Shown: piece by piece, positions 55,085 to 64,000 of the stretch
Layout of the letters: each line of letters begins with the position of its first letter
Position numbering within the stretch: the stretch's first letter is position 1
Source of the DNA: Eutrigla gurnardus
Lineage: Eukaryota; Chordata; Actinopteri; Perciformes; Triglidae
Direction of reading: 5' to 3'
Assembly: GCA_963514095.1 (NCBI GenBank)
Contig: OY741273.1
Span: 1,403,001-1,467,000 of the forward strand
DNA: 64,000 bases
Made by a program: the position numbers and the translations under genes
The notes under the pieces: model-generated
The model's database searches: none
What the model was told of the DNA's origin: nothing
Seen by the model: the letters and a program-made list of their open reading frames with translations, nothing else

Positions 55085-55085
<1 letters not shown>

Positions 55086-55109
55086 CGGAGTGCCCAGCAC
55101 AGGCCCTAA

Positions 55110-55487
55110 CATGGGCCGTGACAGCATCCTGACAACACTTGTGTTTTGTTGATGGCTCCTATGGGCATTGCTGCATACAATTTGCATGCAGCAACGATAC
55201 ACACCATGTTTAGCATTGGAAAGGATGTGTGCTTACCATACACACCTTTGGGTGAGGAGAAACTCACTTCTCTGCGTGCTAAATACGTTGATCTCCACAT
55301 ATTGATAATTGATGGGATATCTATGGTAGATCATACCCTGTTGTCATACGTTCATGGTAGATTGAGGCAAATCAAACAGACTGGTGACTTTTCCCCATTT
55401 GGCAATGTCAGCGTTATCGCTGTTGAAGATCTTTTCCAATTGCCTCCAGTAAAAGGAGTAAAGTTGTGTTTTTTTGTTTTTTTTTAA
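55110..55487 (+). pseudogene. Helitron PIF1-type helicase fragment
   Basis: The frame from 55146 reads [31 protein letters not shown], the Walker B region [28 protein letters not shown] and ALPPVKG-like [10 protein letters not shown]. These match the middle of PIF1-family helicases encoded by Helitrons in fish, which unwind DNA for rolling-circle transposition. Walker A is absent, the Walker B Glu is Gly (LIIDG), and the frame ends after KG. The Rep/HUH domain is not present. Retroviral sequence begins about 35 bases later. Confidence 0.8.
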
Positions 55488-55520
55488 TCACTTTTTAATG
55501 GAAACAGGCAACAACATACA

Positions 55521-55880
55521 TGTTAAAAATGTTTTCCGTAAACGAATAAATTCACCCAAGGAGGAGATCGGAGACATAAGTAAAGTCGACGTCTGACTTT
55601 AATCCTGTACAAGAGGAGCAGTTACAATGCAACAACGTGTGAGGATGCTACAGAGGAAGTGCTCAAATCACTGTTGTGACTTGAGTCTTTTAAAGGCACA
55701 GGAGATGATGCGTCATTGACAGTTAATCTTCATGCAGAACTAGACATCATGACTACCAGGCCTCTGATAACATTTAGGTCAGCCATGGGGATACTAAAGT
55801 AATAAACAGTTCAACACATAAAGCTGTAACCTGAACTAAGAAAACTTTAAGACATGAGGTTATACAAAATTCTTATAACA
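55521..55880 (-). repeat. ERV 3' LTR (outer edge inferred)
   Basis: On the minus strand the LTR starts TGTTATAAG directly after a purine tract, contains ctttaaaagactc as a TATA-like core and a gattaaag signal further on, and probably ends ttttaaca at 55521. The outer boundary rests only on TG..CA logic, because the other LTR is not in the window. Confidence 0.65.
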
Positions 55881-55892
55881 TTCCCTCCTGTT
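55881..55892 (-). promoter_or_regulatory. ERV polypurine tract
   Basis: AACAGGAGGGAA on the minus strand abuts the TG of the LTR, the standard plus-strand priming site. Confidence 0.7.
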
Positions 55893-56346
55893 TATGCTTA
55901 TCTCAAGCATAATCATTAGTTAATTTTGTGGAGTGTGAGAGCGAAAACCCTGTCAGGCAGCTTCTTAGCAACTTCCAGTGACCATCTTTACATTCAGGCA
56001 GGGAAATTCTCTCACGGCCCCTCTGCCTACAGGCGACCGCCCTATGGTACTCCAGTCCAATTGGGAAAATACAGTGATTCAAAACAGAGTTATACATAGC
56101 ACATCCAGTAAAACTAACCTCTAATACCTTTAAAGTTTAATAGGAAGGAAGAATAGAAATCAAACAAAACTGTCCAACGCAGGCTGGTCAACCCATCGAT
56201 CCCGGTAGTTGAACCTGACCCTGCCTAGGAAATCTCACCCTGGACTCGTGGAAAACAATAAAACATTAAACACTTCCTTCCATCATGTGATTAACATATA
56301 GTGGAGATAACGTCCTTCTCTTAGGCTACACTCGTAATGCTTATCA
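55893..56346. other. ERV sequence between env and the LTR
   Basis: No open frame or known motif. The stretch continues after the hAT insertion at 57692-57765 up to the env stop. Confidence 0.4.
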
Positions 56347-56354
56347 GTTTTTAC
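56347..56354. repeat. Left TSD GTTTTTAC
   Basis: Eight bases repeated exactly at 57684-57691, flanking the hAT element. Confidence 0.93.
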
Positions 56355-56689
56355 TAGGGCTGTCAAAAGATTGATTTTTTTAATCGCGATTAATCGCATT
56401 TTGTCCATAGTTAACTCGTGATTAATCGCAAATTAATCGCATTTTTTTGGCACATTTTTTTTTCTTCTAAATGTACCTTAATGTATTTTTTTCATATTCT
56501 TAATACTTTTAACAACATAAGGGCAAATATACTTGATTTATGAAAATGTTTATTTAACACTTCAAATATCCCCTTACCAAAACATGGGATCAAAACATGG
56601 TTATAAGAATATATCACAAACAATTAAAGTGAACATGTTACAGGAGATAGTGTAACAGGAGATAAGTACAGTTAGGATATAAGTGGCTT

Positions 56690-56815
56690 GCAAGTGATAT
56701 CTCAGACTGGACGTACTTCTATGGTAGCTCATTTCATACCCACAGTACGCGCAGATGACTTTGGTCTTATCGACTGAACCATCTGGCAGTCTTTTGAAGG
56801 TGAATTTGCCGTTCA
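56690..56815 (-). pseudogene. BED zinc-finger fragment of a hAT transposase
   Basis: Minus-strand translation reads FTFKRLPDGSVDKTKVICAY, then CGYEMSYHRSTSSLRYHLQA. It has the C-x2-C pair and the following His of a BED finger, which is the DNA-binding head of ZBED-type transposases. The frame runs on into non-coding sequence. It could still be bound to transposon ends if expressed, but nothing shows that it is. Confidence 0.75.
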
Positions 56816-56818
56816 CAA

Positions 56819-57475
56819 ATCGCCCCTGTGGACACGCACCTTCAAGGTACGTGTCCACAGGGGCGATTTTAAACGCGAGTGGACGCGCCGCTTCCCAGTA
56901 TTGCACGCTTGCTGGGCTGCCACTAGAGGATGATTGACAGGCGCTCTCCTTCAAACAACAGATTTTTGCGAGCGTTCGCGAGCGTTCCCGAGGCGGCGAG
57001 TCGAGCCCGGCGCCTCTGATTAGCATAAAGTAGATTCGACTTATACTTTAGGCAAATGAGGAGCGGCCAACTCGCGCGCCGTCTCTCGACATTCGCCGCA
57101 ACGCTACCAGAATGCATTGCACGGCTTTTCACATAAGGTGCGTGTCCACAGGCAGCGGTGTTTCCCCGCGTCCCATTCATTGTCTATGTGAAAAGCTGTG
57201 CAATGCATTCTGGTAGCGTCGCGGCGAATGTCGAGAGACGGCGCGCGAGTTGGCCGTTCCTCATTTTTCCTAAAGTTGAAGTCGAATCTACTTTATGCTA
57301 ATCAGAGGCGCCGGGCTCGACTCGCCGCCTCGGGAACGCTCGCGAACGCTCGCAAAAATGTGTTGTTTGAAGGAGAGCGCCTGTCAATCATCCTCTCGTG
57401 GCAGCCCGCCAAGCGTGCAATCCTGGGAAGCGGCGCGTCCACAAATCGCCCCTGTGGACACGCACCTATAGACAA
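56819..57475. mobile_element. Palindromic element with GTGCGTGTCCACAG ends, nested in the hAT
   Basis: Two arms of about 270 bases are inverted copies, meeting near 57165. Examples: gacaggcgctctccttcaaa (56936-56955) pairs with tttgaaggagagcgcctgtc (57367-57386), and caactcgcgcgccgtctctc (57069-57088) pairs with gagagacggcgcgcgagttg (57233-57252). The motif cgcccctgtggacacgcacc occurs near 56821 and 57447, and related ggtgcgtgtccacag ends lie near 57138. At least two related insertions seem to be stacked. No TSD was fixed. Confidence 0.75.
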
Positions 57476-57683
57476 TGAATGGGACGCGGGGAAACACCGC
57501 TGCCTGCGGACACGCACCTTCCTTCTGGATCAAGACTACAGGTGCCACCGACGGCCAAAAATCATACAATGCGCGTTTTTTATTTTTTTAAATACCGAGC
57601 GTTAATCGCGCGTTAAAAAAATTAACGGCGTTAAGAGGATGTTGCGTTAACGCGTTATTAACGCGTTAACTTTGACAGCCCTA

Positions 57684-57691
57684 GTTTTTAC
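57684..57691. repeat. Right TSD GTTTTTAC
   Basis: Exact copy of 56347-56354. Confidence 0.93.
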
Positions 57692-57765
57692 ATCTTCTTT
57701 TTGGGATTTTCTGTAAATACATCATTGTGCTGTGGAATTTATGTTTTTTATTTTTATTTAAACTA

Positions 57766-58377
57766 CTAATCATAGAAATCATCCAAGTCCCCACACATGT
57801 CCTCAGCTTCCAGATCACCTGGAACTTTCTGCTCACCTAGGAATCTGGAAGCACACTTCACAGGGGTTATTTCATCGTCACTGTAATCTGATAGATATGA
57901 TGTTGCATCACCTTTATCCTCATCATCCGGCACTCTGGTGTACAGTAACATCTTGTCCATGGCAACGTCAATCAGCCTCTGAACTAAGTCTCTCAGGAAT
58001 GGAACACAACAACAACACAACGCAGTCATAATTGTGATCATTATAATTATGGTTATCAAAACTGATTGTATGAGCCCTGACCACCTCCCGAACATGTTCT
58101 CCATCCATGAAAAGTAAGGGTGATCATCAATACCTAAGTTTTCCGCGAACTCCTCGGATAGCGATGTCAAACCTGCCAGCGCCCTAGTCCCACTGCTGTA
58201 AGGGGCGGTGTTATTGGGAATGAAAGTGCAACACATATCCCCAAACATCTTACACACGCCTCCCTTCTCGGCCAGCAGCATGTCCAGCGCCAGCCGTTTC
58301 TGTCATGCCAAGAGACTAGTCCCATCTAATTGTGAAGACAACCCCTTGATGCTGTCTCTGACATAATTGATGAACCT
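57766..58377 (-). pseudogene. ERV envelope transmembrane subunit, broken
   Basis: The minus strand shows the CX6CC motif (CKMFGDMCC), which links TM to SU in gamma-type envelopes, followed by an ectodomain, a hydrophobic membrane anchor near 58030-58090 with an unusual CCCC cluster on its inner side, and an acidic cytoplasmic tail with a stop at the left end. An in-frame TGA lies near 58303-58305. The N-terminal part of TM, including the fusion peptide, is not present; the sequence ends at about 58377 where a LINE is inserted. Confidence 0.82.
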
Positions 58378-58592
58378 TTGTTGGTTATAACAGTATTTTA
58401 TCTGAATTTCAATCTGGTTTTAGGAAACAACATAGTACGTCAACAGCTGCTTTAAAAGTGGTAAATGATTTTATTGAATTTTTAGATAACAAGCAACATT
58501 GTGCAGCCCTTTTTGTTGACCTATCAAAGGCTTTCGACACGGTGGATCATGCCTTATTATTAGAAAGACTCTGCAGCATCGGTTTGTCTGAT

Positions 58593-59614
58593 TTACATTA
58601 CATTTACATTTAGGTCATTTAGCAGACGCTTTTGTCCAAAGCGACTTACAATAAGTACATTTGTCAAAAGAAGGAAACAAGGAAACCACAACGAATCATT
58701 GCCGATAAAGTAAGAGCTAAAAGTAGAAGAAGTGTTAGGTCCTCATCTGAGTTAACTAGTAGTTCAAGAGCAACAGTGCTACGATCAGAGTGCTATAGGT
58801 AAGGGTTTTTTTTTTTTTTTTTTTTGGGGGGGGGGGGGGGTCATGCTAGTCGAGGTGAAGTCTGAACAGGTGAGTCTTGAGCCTTTTTCGGAAAATGGCA
58901 AATGACTCAGCTGTCCTGACATTAGTCGGGAGTTCGTTCCACCACTGAGGCGCCAGAACAGAGAAGAGTCTGGACTTTGCTGAGCGACATTTGTTTGATT
59001 TCAGCGATGGTGGTACCAGCCGGCCAGCTGAAGTAGAGGAGCGAAGTGCTCGCTTCGGGGCATGAGGTTTGACCAGTGTTTGAAGGTAGATGGGTGCCGT
59101 TCCATTGATGGCCCTGAAGGTCAGTGTCATCGTCTTAAATTGGATGCGTGCTGCAACAGGGAGCCAGTGGAGGTCACGGAGGAGGGGGGTCACATGGGAG
59201 AATTTGGGTAGATTGAAGATAAGACGTGCTGCAGCGTTCTGGATACGCTGCAAGGGTTTAATCGCAGAGGCCAGGAGTCCGGCCAGGAGAGAGTTGCAGT
59301 AGTCAAGGCGGGAGATGACCAGTGCTTGGACTAAGAGTTGCGTTGCGTCCTTTGTGAGGATCCTGCGGATGTTATAGAGGGCAAATCTGCAGGATCGGGC
59401 CACAGCAGTGATGTTGGGGGTGCAGGATAGTTGGTCATCGAGGATTACACCCAGGTTCCTCGCAGTTGACGACGGCAATACTGTGATGCCCTTGACAGTG
59501 ACCGACAGATCCATGCGAGGGCAGTCTTTCCCTGGGATGAAGAGGAGTTCGGTTTTATTCAGGTTAAGCTTGAGGTGATGTGCAGTTGTCCAGACAGAGA
59601 TGTCAGCCAGACAG
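58593..59614 (-). mobile_element. LINE 3' part (minus) inserted in the other LINE, 7-bp TSD
   Basis: It splits the RT of the host LINE between GLSD and QAVGWF and is flanked by gtctgat (58586-58592 and 59615-59621). It encodes 222 codons of an RT C terminus ([46 protein letters not shown]). The tail ends in repeated tttacat units (58593-58620), which are aaatgta on the minus strand. A poly-T/poly-G stretch at 58807-58840 interrupts the 3' UTR. It is closely related to the fragment at 20173-20719. Confidence 0.88.
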
Positions 59615-60651
59615 GTCTGATCAAGCTGTCGGTTGGTTTAAAAACTATCTATCAGACAGATCTCAGTGTGTGCGAGCAGAAGGTATTACTTCTAGCTCTC
59701 TTAATGTATCCAAGGGTGTGCCACAGGGATCGGTTCTAGGACCTTTATTATTTACTATTTACATCAATTGTCTGGTTTGTAAAGCCCCAAACACAAATTT
59801 TCACTTTTATGCCGATGACACTGTGATATATTGCTCTGCGTCTACCCCAAATCAGGCTCTCTGTAAGCTCCAAATTGCTTTCAACACTGTGCAACGTAAC
59901 CTGTATGATTTAAAACTTGTTTTAAATGCTGAAAAGACAAAGCTCATGCTGTTCACAAAAGCTAAATCAAAGCCCTCTGACCTTCCTCCTATCACCACTT
60001 TCCAGGGCTCTGTCATTGAATCTGTGTCTCAATATAAATATCTGTGAATTATAATTGATGATGCTCTCTCTTTTAAACCTCATATCCAGCAGCTTTTGAA
60101 AAAACTAAAGATAAAACTAGGTTTTTACTTTAGAAACAAATCTTGTTTTTCTTTTGGGGCCAAAAAAAGACTTATTGCTGCAACCTTTTTGTCTGTGTTG
60201 GATTATGGTGATGTTTTATATACGAATGCATCTTCAAAATGCCTACAGTCTTTGGACACGGTCTATCACGGAGGACTGAGATTTGTTACTAATTTTAAAA
60301 CCCTCACGCACCACTGCTCTTTGTATGCTCGAGTTGGATGGTTTGCCCTGTCCACCCGCAGACTCCATCATTGGCATATCTTAATTTATAAAACTATCCT
60401 CGGTGTTCTTCCAACATACCTGCAGAAGTATGTCATTCAGAAAAGCACAGGAAAGTACCAGCTCCGCTCTGAGGACTTGTTTTTACTGACTGTGCCCAGA
60501 GTCCATACTGAACTGGGAAAAAGGGCATTTAGTTATGCTGCTCCTTTTTCATGAAACCAGCTGCAAAATGCGCTGAAACTTAAGGAGCTGGTTTCTATGA
60601 ACATGTTTAAGGCATTACTTAATGATGTTGAAGCTGGCTCTTCTGTCTGTA

Positions 60652-60905
60652 CAGGTGCTGGTCAACGAATTAGAATAATTTGAAATAGTGCAATCATTAA
60701 ATTCTTTGAATGCATTTTTTGTGCAGAAAGCAAATCAGGTGTTCACCGCACCTGTCCTACTCGTTAGACTAATCACAGAACTCGTTACCTGTAAAAAATT
60801 TGCTCAGCTGAGCTTTCCAAAAGGCCCATTTAGGCCATTTAACTGTGACACTGTTGTTTTATTGAATTAGAATAATGGAGAAACCGTTTCATTGAATTAG
60901 AATAA
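60652..60905. repeat. Tc1 left inverted repeat
   Basis: 254 bp, the reverse complement of 62031-62284. It carries gaattagaataa near its outer end and twice more near 60864 and 60894. Confidence 0.95.
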
Positions 60906-60934
60906 TTTTTATTATAATTAGAATCATCACTTTC

Positions 60935-61942
60935 TCAGTATTTTGTGGCTGCCCCCTTGGCTTGTATGACTGCCTGAAGTCTCCGCGGCATCGATTTGAC
61001 CAGCTTGTCGCAAGTTTCCGCACTCACAGCTTCCCAGGCAGTGGCGATGTTCTGCTTCAGTTGGTCCAGCGTAGTAGGCTTTCTGTCGCGAATTTTCCGC
61101 TTGACGATGGCCCAAAGGTTTTCAATGACATTGAGGTCAGGCGAGTTGGCCGGCCATGCCAAAACTTCAAGCTGTTTTTTAGTGAACCAATCTTTGGTCG
61201 ACTTTGCCGCATGAGCCGGTGCAAGATCCTGTTGAAATATGAAGTCTTCTTCGCCGAACTGTTCCTCAACAGTCGGAATCAGGAACGTTTCCAGAACATC
61301 TTGATATACGGCAGCATTGACAGTCGTCTTGAGGAAGCAGAGTCTCCCTACACCTCGAGCGGACATGCATCCCCAGACCATAACGCTCTGGGGAAACTTG
61401 ACGGATCTTTTCATGCACTCGTGGTTGTAGGTTTCGCCACCACGACGCCAGACACGAGGACCTTGGTCACCGAAGGAGTTGCAGAAGCGTGATTCGTCAC
61501 TGAAGACCACTTTCTGCCAGTCTTCAGCAGTCCACTCGACGTGTTCTTTGGCCCACTTCAGCCGTTTCTCCATTTGTTTCTTGTTCAGCATCGGTTTTAC
61601 TGCTGGAACGCGAGATTTGAAGCCGAGTTCGCGCAGACGACGGTAAGTGGTTGATCTGGAGACGTCAGCGCCGGTCTGCTTGTTCCACAAGTCGGTGAGC
61701 TCGGAAGTGGACTTGAACCGGTTGCTGACTGCGATCTTTCTCAGCTGCTTGTTGTCACGAGCAGAAGTTTTTCGGACGCCGGAACAGTTGGTGCGCTTGC
61801 TGCAGTTTTTCTTGAGAGCTTTGCAGACGGAAGACTGGCTGATGCCGAGCTGCTCAGCAATTTTAGTTTGGGTCAAGCCTTGTTGGCGAAGGGCTTGAAT
61901 TTGAGCCACTATTCCGGTTGAGAGGTCGCGCTGCTTACCCAT
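60935..61942 (-). CDS. Tc1-family DD34E transposase, uninterrupted
   Basis: This 335-residue protein, the usual length for Tc1, cuts and pastes the element at TA sites in the nucleus. Residues 1-105 form the paired-type DNA-binding region, with helix-turn-helices around LTQTKIAEQLGISQSSVCKA (23-42) and DVSRSTTYRRLRELGF (93-108). The catalytic triad is D149 (VFSDES), D239 (IFQQDLAPAH) and E274 (DLNVIENLW), with exactly 34 residues between the last two. The Gly-rich box and WPANSPDLN are conserved. The start MGKQRDL is the only sensible Met. No stop or frameshift is seen. It is transcribed opposite to the host LINE. Confidence 0.96.
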   Translation of the reverse strand: MGKQRDLSTGIVAQIQALRQQGLTQTKIAEQLGISQSSVCKALKKNCSKRTNCSGVRKTSARDNKQLRKIAVSNRFKSTSELTDLWNKQTGADVSRSTTYRRLRELGFKSRVPAVKPMLNKKQMEKRLKWAKEHVEWTAEDWQKVVFSDESRFCNSFGDQGPRVWRRGGETYNHECMKRSVKFPQSVMVWGCMSARGVGRLCFLKTTVNAAVYQDVLETFLIPTVEEQFGEEDFIFQQDLAPAHAAKSTKDWFTKKQLEVLAWPANSPDLNVIENLWAIVKRKIRDRKPTTLDQLKQNIATAWEAVSAETCDKLVKSMPRRLQAVIQAKGAATKY

Positions 61943-62030
61943 GATTGATTTTACAACTTAGAAATTCTACTCAACCCTGACTTTATACTGCACAGTGAAC
62001 ACTCTTCACAGAAAACAAAAATTTGAGCAT

Positions 62031-62284
62031 TTATTCTAATTCAATGAAACGGTTTCTCCATTATTCTAATTCAATAAAACAACAGTGTCACAGTTAAATG
62101 GCCTAAATGGGCCTTTTGGAAAGCTCAGCTGAGCAAATTTTTTACAGGTAACGAGTTCTGTGATTAGTCTAACGAGTAGGACAGGTGCGGTGAACACCTG
62201 ATTTGCTTTCTGCACAAAAAATGCATTCAAAGAATTTAATGATTGCACTATTTCAAATTATTCTAATTCGTTGACCAGCACCTG
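62031..62284. repeat. Tc1 right inverted repeat
   Basis: 254 bp, the reverse complement of 60652-60905. Confidence 0.95.
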
Positions 62285-62469
62285 TACATGCTTTGTTTGA
62301 TGATGTTTTAACTGTGGCTCTATTTGTATGTTCTCTGTTGTTTTTAAATGATTGTCTGTTACCAAATCTGTGCTGCTGCCTGTCTTGGCCAGGACTCTTT
62401 TGAAAAAGAGATTTTTAATCTCAATAAGATGTTTTCCCGGTTAAATAAAGGTTAAATAAAAAAAAAATA

Positions 62470-63054
62470 AAAAAATAATACAAATAGTTAATCCAATCAA
62501 TTGTTAATGTTGGTCTAAGTGTCTTACCACCGCAGAACCACCAGATGTCCGTCCTGGCCACAAGTTGTCTTCTCACCCACGCATCCTGCACACCCCAGTC
62601 TCCTGCTGATAACTTCAGGGTTAGATTACAGGGAGCCAAAGTTCCTACACTAACCGTACCTTCTTCTCTAGACAGACAGGTGTAGTTGCCGTCATATGGC
62701 TCAAACCAGGATGGCCGCGTGTGAGTTGGCACAGGGGGAAACAATTGGTGTACAGTGGTGCAGTTCCTGTCAGCGGGTAGAGACACAAAGTTATACAATT
62801 TGCGGTCCAATTTCTCTTTTAGCTCTTAATTTGGCTGGTGTTGAATTAGCTAGCGTTGTATTGGCTAGTGTCGAATTGACAATCAGTGATTCAGCTGCGG
62901 TGCGATTGTTGTTGCCATTCGATTGTTGAGACTGAAGTTCATGTACCCAGAGTATCGGAACTACCACTATCAATGCTACCAGACTGATTAGACACAGTGT
63001 TCCTCTCATACCGCATTCCGTCCTTCGGTATGGATTCCACGGTCTGTCGGCCAT
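62470..63054 (-). pseudogene. ERV envelope leader and part of the surface subunit, frameshifted
   Basis: The minus strand begins with Met at 63054, a short basic region and a hydrophobic leader (LCLISLVALIVVVPILWV). N-glycosylation sites (NRT, NST, NTT) and a basic RAKR, possibly a furin-type site, follow. The frame stops near 62791; a second frame (62810 to about 62475) continues with Cys- and Asn-containing SU sequence (NYTC, NLTL), implying a frameshift near 62800. The LINE tail truncates it at about 62475. The rest of SU and the SU/TM cleavage site are missing. Confidence 0.75.
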
Positions 63055-63141
63055 GGTGTGGTGTTTTTACTTACTGTATCTGTCTCCCCTGGAGTGCTGT
63101 ATGCTCTCTTACAGTGTGTCACATGAACCCACGTTCCTCTC

Positions 63142-63993
63142 TCAGCGATGTGGACTGCTTTCGGTGTAGATAGCAGAACCTGATATGGACCTTCCCAGCG
63201 AGGAGATGACCAGTGATACCAATGATAGCTGCAATGAAACTTTTAGTTGAATGTTAGACATTTCTGATAATTTAGCCATGACTTGGTTTCTGAAATGTGG
63301 ACCGTTATCGCAATAAATTGTTTCTGGGAATCCGAATCTTAGTGCAATAATAGTAGCAAGGATTTTTGCTACCACTATAGCGTCGTTTGTTGCTGTTGGT
63401 GTGATTTCAACCCATTTTGAAAACATATCTACTATTACCAGACAGTATTTCTTCCCCTCTGATTTGTTTAGTTCGATAAAGTCCATGCATATTATTTGGA
63501 AAGGACATTGAGCTTTTGGGAACGCTCCTCTTTTAGGTCTCATTCTTCCTTGCGAGTTGTGCTTGGAGCAAATCAAACAGGATGCACAAACATTTTTAGA
63601 GTAATTTTGAAATCCATATGTTGTAAAACATTTACTTATCATTGTCACCATCCCTCCTGTTAAGACATGGGTAATTCCATGGCTCAAAATAGCCGCAAAT
63701 CTATAGGGGGTTTTAGGAAGGATGGGCTTACCCTCAGGTCATCTCCAGATGGCATCGTCTGTTTGTTTTGCTCCTTTGTCTCGCCACAGTGTTCTCTCAG
63801 TGTCTGGTGTTGTGGCTTGCATGTCCTTTAAGATATCATGGTCAATGTGTTCTGTGTCAGTATCAGTTACAAAAATGTGATCTGAGTCCCGTCCCTCTGT
63901 TGCTGCACGTTTAGCAATGTCAATGGATGAAACAACACGAGTAAAGCTGAACTCTGTACAGCAATAGCTGCTGCCTGCACTGCCTGTAAGCAT
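63142..63993 (-). pseudogene. ERV pol: integrase with stop and internal deletion
   Basis: The minus strand contains the His/Cys zinc-binding region (HGITHVL, CASCLIC), the first catalytic Asp (ICMDFIELN) and the second (IYCDNGPHF). An in-frame TGA near 63736-63738 separates the upstream linker (63739-63993) from this domain. After SNIQLKVS the sequence jumps, near 63230, to the C-terminal DNA-binding part in another frame (WSSPRWEGPYQVL), so the segment with the catalytic Glu is deleted. The C-terminal end overlaps the env start, as in gamma-type retroviruses. Confidence 0.85.
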
Positions 63994-64000
63994 GGAGGCA

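Larger units (their letters stand above)
56355..57683 (-). mobile_element. Non-autonomous hAT element keeping a BED-finger exon, with a palindrome inside
   Basis: The ends TAGGGCTGTCAAA and TTTGACAGCCCTA with the perfect 8-bp TSD GTTTTTAC identify a hAT. Both subterminal regions are rich in ttaatcgc/gcgttaa motifs. Interior: a BED-finger coding piece (56690-56810, minus) and a long palindromic insert (about 56819-57475). The catalytic transposase domain is absent. Confidence 0.9.
60652..62284 (-). mobile_element. Complete Tc1-like transposon with 254-bp inverted repeats
   Basis: The ends read CAGGTGCTGGTC...GACCAGCACCTG, flanked by TA (60650-60651 and 62285-62286). The inverted repeats 60652-60905 and 62031-62284 appear identical; both encode the same 60-codon chance frame. 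Each holds repeated gaattagaataa motifs, likely transposase-binding sites at the outer and inner ends. The transposase ORF is unbroken. This is a recent insertion and a candidate autonomous copy. Confidence 0.96.
58378..62475 (+). mobile_element. LINE inserted in env, itself carrying a second LINE and a Tc1
   Basis: Pieces 58378-58592, 59622-60649 and 62287-62475 form one 5'-truncated plus-strand LINE. The RT runs from EFQSGFRKQHSTSTAALKVV and motif A FVDLSKAFDTVDH, across the inserted LINE, to [14 protein letters not shown], motif C FYADDTVIY, and a C-terminal region (RLHHWHILIYKTILGVLPTY). The tail has ttttaatctcaataagatg and an (AATAAA)-type A-rich end. A TGA at about 60046-60048 and another stop near 60552 break the frame. 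It appears to belong to the L2/CR1/Rex1 side of the Jockey group; the exact clade is not resolved. Confidence 0.82.
55521..64000 (-). mobile_element. Class I (gamma/epsilon-like) endogenous retrovirus, 3' half, running off the window
   Basis: In minus orientation: integrase (63.1-64.0 kb), env (57.77-58.38 and 62.47-63.05 kb), polypurine tract, and 3' LTR (55521-55880). A pol/env overlap and a CX6CC transmembrane subunit indicate class I. The copy is defective: there are stops in integrase and env, the integrase core is partly deleted, env is frameshifted, and env is split by a LINE/Tc1 block (58378-62475). A hAT element lies between env and the LTR. The 5' LTR, gag and most of pol are outside the window. 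Confidence 0.85.

Noticed and set aside
58806..58840. Long poly-T then poly-G run as a biological signal
   Set aside because: More likely a homopolymer expansion or assembly artefact in the LINE 3' UTR. No function can be read from it.
60688..60870. 60-codon ORF present twice (also 62066-62248)
   Set aside because: It lies in the Tc1 inverted repeats. Its duplication reflects repeat identity, not a gene.
1..64000. CRISPR arrays, operons, ribosome-binding sites or prokaryotic mobile elements
   Set aside because: The window is vertebrate nuclear DNA with spliced genes. The tandem repeats lack the repeat-spacer structure of CRISPR.

Overview
This is eukaryotic nuclear DNA, almost certainly from a ray-finned (teleost) fish. 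The evidence is a 16-exon vertebrate visual arrestin gene plus a TE set typical of fish: Tc1, PIF/Harbinger, hAT, Ngaro-type YR elements, L2-like LINEs, tRNA-SINEs, a class I ERV and a Helitron fragment. No prokaryotic gene organisation is present. I infer teleost from gene and repeat content and cannot name the species.

Layout. 1-2.5 kb: little recognisable. 2,543-5,623: a young LTR retrotransposon (minus) whose single long ORF joins Gag directly to RNase H-integrase. 6.98-9.9 kb: a decayed Harbinger remnant. 10,169-12,383: a 2.2-kb inverted repeat made of ~178-bp tandem units, flanked by a perfect 8-bp target-site duplication (TSD). 12.46-12.69 kb: a 33-bp minisatellite. 13.08-29.4 kb: the only clear host gene, sag (S-arrestin), plus strand. 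It has a TATA box, candidate CRX/NRL sites, 15 coding exons including a 10-bp microexon, and a poly(A) signal. Its introns hold a foldback element, a tRNA-SINE, a 3.3-kb array of 28-bp repeats (with a LINE 3' end inside it), a GC-rich terminal-inverted-repeat element, a Tc1 fragment and microsatellites. Coding exon 4 carries an in-frame TGA beside an apparent 9-bp insertion.

29.5-55 kb is a nested TE stack. Harbinger #1 (about 31.3-42.5 kb; transposase plus, Myb-like gene minus) is split by a hAT element (32,276-38,467), which is itself split by a Ngaro-type retrotransposon (32,302-37,718). Harbinger #1 also holds a 909-bp solo LTR and a TTAA foldback MITE. Harbinger #2 (about 42.55-55.0 kb) is split by a ZBED-type hAT transposon (43,850-47,181; perfect 8-bp TSD) and by a near full-length L2-like LINE (about 48.3-53.2 kb).

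55.1-64 kb: a Helitron helicase fragment, then a minus-strand class I endogenous retrovirus running off the right edge (3' LTR, env, pol). It is broken by a hAT element that keeps a BED zinc finger and contains a palindrome, and by a LINE that itself contains a second LINE and a complete Tc1 transposon with an uninterrupted 335-codon DD34E transposase and 254-bp inverted repeats. Apart from sag, every protein-coding feature I can support is TE-derived.
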